DNA from: Burkholderiales bacterium | GTDB taxonomy: Bacteria; Pseudomonadota; Gammaproteobacteria; Burkholderiales; Casimicrobiaceae | Direction of reading: 5' to 3' | Assembly (NCBI GenBank): GCA_020851235.1 | Contig: JADZDD010000037.1 | Location: forward strand, 1-59,776 | Length of the DNA: 59,776 nucleotides | Shown here: positions 58,568-59,776 of the stretch, one piece after another | Numbering within the stretch: the first letter of the stretch is position 1 | Layout: each line of letters begins with the position of its first letter | The notes under the pieces: model-generated | What the model was told of the DNA's origin: nothing | Database searches by the model: none | Seen by the model: only the letters and a program-made list of their open reading frames with translations | Position numbers and translations under genes: made by a program

Positions 58568-59005
58568 CTCAGCCCTTGCCGCGCCGAGTTGCTTGACCAT
58601 GTGGTACTTGACGATGCCGTGCGGAAGCCCGCGACGGACGTACTCAGCGCGGTAGCCAAGCCGCTCGTAGAGCTGCGGAGCTTGAAAGCTGAACGTCTCC
58701 AAGTAGCAGGAAGTGCAGCCATGGCGCCGCGCGCTGATCTCGAACTCGGTGATCAACGCCGCGCCGAGGCCTTGCCCCCGATGCGCCTCTGCGACCCAGA
58801 GTTGCTGCAGCTCGTAGTTGCTACCCCACCAGCGACCGATGGCACCCCCGAGCAGCTGGCCGCAGTCGTCGTGCGCGAAGCACGAGAGGAGCCGTACTTC
58901 GTGCAAGGGTGCAGCGCGGTCGTTGAACTGACCCAGGCCGAGATCAACGGCGCGCGATTCTTGGTCCGGGTGGCTGTCGTGGTTGCTGAGCCTGAACGTG
59001 ACCAT
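58562..59005 (-). CDS. GNAT-family N-acetyltransferase (cassette gene)
   Basis: 147 residues. GQLLGGAIGRWWGSNYELQQ, then LWVAEAHRGQGLGAALITEF, the acetyl-CoA loop (R-G-Q-G-L-G), and FQAPQLYERLGYRAEYVRRG place it among GNAT enzymes. The aromatic LWV pattern resembles cassette acetyltransferases that modify small molecules or antibiotics, but the substrate cannot be read. Complete, with an ATG start. Confidence 0.9.
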   Translation of the reverse strand: MVTFRLSNHDSHPDQESRAVDLGLGQFNDRAAPLHEVRLLSCFAHDDCGQLLGGAIGRWWGSNYELQQLWVAEAHRGQGLGAALITEFEISARRHGCTSCYLETFSFQAPQLYERLGYRAEYVRRGLPHGIVKYHMVKQLGAARAEA

Positions 59006-59019
59006 GCGCGGTCCTTGAG

Positions 59020-59100
59020 GCCTAGCGCGAAAGGTGGCCGGCGCGCGCGAGGCGGGCGAAGCCTCGCCGGGGTGCGTCCGCGTTGACCGCAGGGTTAGCC
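59020..59100 (-). repeat. attC site of the DUF433/DUF5615 cassette
   Basis: 81 bp. On the minus strand it opens GGCTAAC, then GGTCAACGCGGACGC, and closes with GCTAGGC, one base from GTTAGGC. An inner GGCGAGGCTTCGCC hairpin is present. The TAA of the PIN-like gene is in the first box. Confidence 0.75.
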
Positions 59101-59415
59101 TTCACAGCGCAGAAGTGTCTTCGGCTCAAGTCCATCGAGGCGACCGACGAGTTCTTGGGCCGGTGCAAGCAGCGACTGAAATCGATTGTCTCGTGCCACC
59201 AGGACAGCGATAGCCAGTGGCAAGGCGCCAAGATTCTGCTGGTACTGCAGGTTCTGGTCGGCAGTGACAAAGACGTCGAACTGCTCCGCTGCCACCCGAA
59301 GCAATTCACCGTTCTTGAGACCGGACCAGCCTGCCTCGACCACCGTGACAACATCGTGACCAGAGAACGCACCTCGCAGGCGACGGGGCAACGACTCGTC
59401 AAGAAGTATGCGCAT
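59095..59415 (-). CDS. DUF5615 PIN-like protein, putative toxin (cassette gene)
   Basis: 106 residues. MRILLDESLPRRLRGAFSGH with the first catalytic Asp, VVEAGWSGLKNGELLRVAAE, and FVTADQNLQYQQNL match the DUF5615 PIN-like family, relatives of VapC RNases. Probably the toxin partner of the DUF433 protein encoded 17 bp in overlap upstream. Such pairs are common in cassette arrays and may stabilise them. Activity is inferred only. Confidence 0.85.
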   Translation of the reverse strand: MRILLDESLPRRLRGAFSGHDVVTVVEAGWSGLKNGELLRVAAEQFDVFVTADQNLQYQQNLGALPLAIAVLVARDNRFQSLLAPAQELVGRLDGLEPKTLLRCEG

Positions 59416-59617
59416 GCGGTATCACCGCTTCACGCGCTTGCTCCAAGACGGCAACGGCGACTTCACGGGCAACACTGGGAAAGTCGCTCAGGAACTGATC
59501 CAGAGACTCACCTGCCTCGAGATAGTCGAAGAGGTTCTTCACGGGCACGCGCGTTTGCGCGAACACTGGCGTGCCCCCCTGAATCTGTGGATCAACCGCA
59601 ATGAGTTCCCGGCCCAT
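59399..59617 (-). CDS. DUF433 protein, putative antitoxin (cassette gene)
   Basis: 72 residues, the usual DUF433 size. IAVDPQIQGGTPVFAQTRVP, VKNLFDYLEAGESLDQFLSD and FPSVAREVAVAVLEQA are the family pattern, a VapB-like helix-turn-helix. It precedes and overlaps the DUF5615 gene, the normal antitoxin-first order. The ATG lies about 30 bases inside the cassette start. Confidence 0.88.
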   Translation of the reverse strand: MGRELIAVDPQIQGGTPVFAQTRVPVKNLFDYLEAGESLDQFLSDFPSVAREVAVAVLEQAREAVIPHAHTS

Positions 59618-59642
59618 GCGCGAATGATACGCCGCCGCCTTC

Positions 59643-59654
59643 GTGAAGGCTAAC
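59643..59654 (-). repeat. Outer core box and start of the DUF433/DUF5615 cassette
   Basis: On the minus strand GTTAGCCTTCAC is the recombination box that starts the cassette. It is the perfect inverted repeat of GTGAAGGCTAAC at the cassette's own attC (59094-59105). The rest of the preceding attC is not visible to its right; the IS110-type sequence begins instead. Confidence 0.7.
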
Positions 59655-59664
59655 GAATAATAGG

Positions 59665-59742
59665 GACTTCCCCGTCACGGTCACGGCATCGAGGTGCCAA
59701 GATTGAAGTGTCGATGTTCAATCTGAAACCGGAGGGGAAGTC
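59665..59742 (+). promoter_or_regulatory. Inverted repeat covering the transposase ribosome site
   Basis: GACTTCCCC (59665-59673) is the exact inverse complement of GGGGAAGTC (59734-59742), which contains the ribosome site of the transposase gene. It may hide that site in the mRNA, or may be a subterminal inverted repeat of the element. Confidence 0.45.
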
Positions 59743-59776
59743 ATGGATAAGGTTACTACCGTTGGCTTGGATCTCG
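59743..59776 (+). mobile_element. IS110-family transposase gene, first 11 codons only
   Basis: ATG preceded by GGAGGGG. The visible peptide MDKVTTVGLDL is the usual opening of IS110/IS1111 transposases (VGLDLAK, with the first acidic residue of the DEDD site). The element starts next to an integron attC core box, as expected for the IS1111-attC group, which targets such sites. The remainder is outside the window. Confidence 0.65.

Larger units (their letters stand above)
57329..59654 (-). mobile_element. Integron gene-cassette array (four cassettes, no integrase in view)
   Basis: Four short gene units all face left, and each is followed by an attC-like site with GYYYAAC and GTTRRRY boxes. 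The first 12 bases of each cassette are complementary to the region around its own attC first box (12, 10, 9 and 9 of 12 matches, right to left). The stop codon of every cassette gene lies inside that first box. The contents (SnoaL-like, DUF4160/DUF2442, GNAT, DUF433/DUF5615) are typical cassette cargo. By orientation, the attI end should lie to the right. Confidence 0.85.

Noticed and set aside
57167-59776. Integron integrase gene or CRISPR array in the accessory region
   Set aside because: No tyrosine recombinase motifs in any frame and no regularly spaced identical repeats; the repeated pieces are attC sites.

Overview
The window is GC-rich bacterial chromosome, most probably from a betaproteobacterium. 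The evidence is the Bug/TctC-type solute-binding protein, the recN-nadK / hrcA-hemH-grpE-dnaK-dnaJ neighbourhood, queA-tgt-yajC-secD-secF, an IPTL-type C-terminal sorting tail and a glrK-lipoprotein-glrR operon. No genus can be named from sequence alone.

Layout. 1-5764 (minus): the cut-off end of a secreted beta-propeller protein, a Bug solute-binding protein, a DapA-family aldolase, and an eight-heme cytochrome with HEAT-like and TPR regions. 6154-10012: a PAS protein, a Cys/Met-metabolism PLP enzyme, and a five-heme exported cytochrome c. 10120-14895 (minus): a tightly overlapped larA-larC-larE-larB cluster for a nickel-pincer-dependent racemase, followed by an exported msrA. 14967-19418 (plus): PPK2, a ybhP-like EEP hydrolase with clsB, and a D-Ala-D-Ala endopeptidase. 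19452-28413: recN, nadK, hrcA, hemH and the grpE-dnaK-dnaJ chaperone genes, with a readable sigma-32 promoter before grpE and a strong terminator between dnaK and dnaJ. 28528-34576: an EamA transporter, a branched-chain-type binding protein, a MobA-like transferase, then ubiU-ubiV-ubiT for oxygen-independent ubiquinone synthesis behind an FNR/ANR-like box. 34621-39908 (minus): TonB receptor, periplasmic binding protein and a GGDEF-EAL protein in one unit. 40295-51906: acs, purB, dedA, secF, secD, yajC, tgt, an IPTL-tail protein, queA, tRNA-Leu(CAA) and folA. 51937-55756: glrK, a QseG-like lipoprotein and glrR.

Two parts stand out. Just after glrR there are two TGTC-N10-GACA-type sites, an IHF-like site, a near-consensus sigma-54 promoter, a 53-codon ORF and a U-tract terminator. 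This reads as a self-contained GlrR-controlled transcription unit. From about 57.3 kb to the right edge the DNA changes character and becomes an integron cassette array read leftwards: four cassettes (SnoaL-like; DUF4160 pseudogene with DUF2442; GNAT; DUF433 with DUF5615 PIN-like). Each ends in an attC-like site whose first core box contains the stop codon of the gene. An IS110-family transposase gene begins beside the outermost core box and runs off the window. No integron integrase is visible.

The gene content suggests a respiratory, facultatively anaerobic cell: multiheme cytochromes, oxygen-independent ubiquinone synthesis and acetate activation, together with stress and envelope functions.
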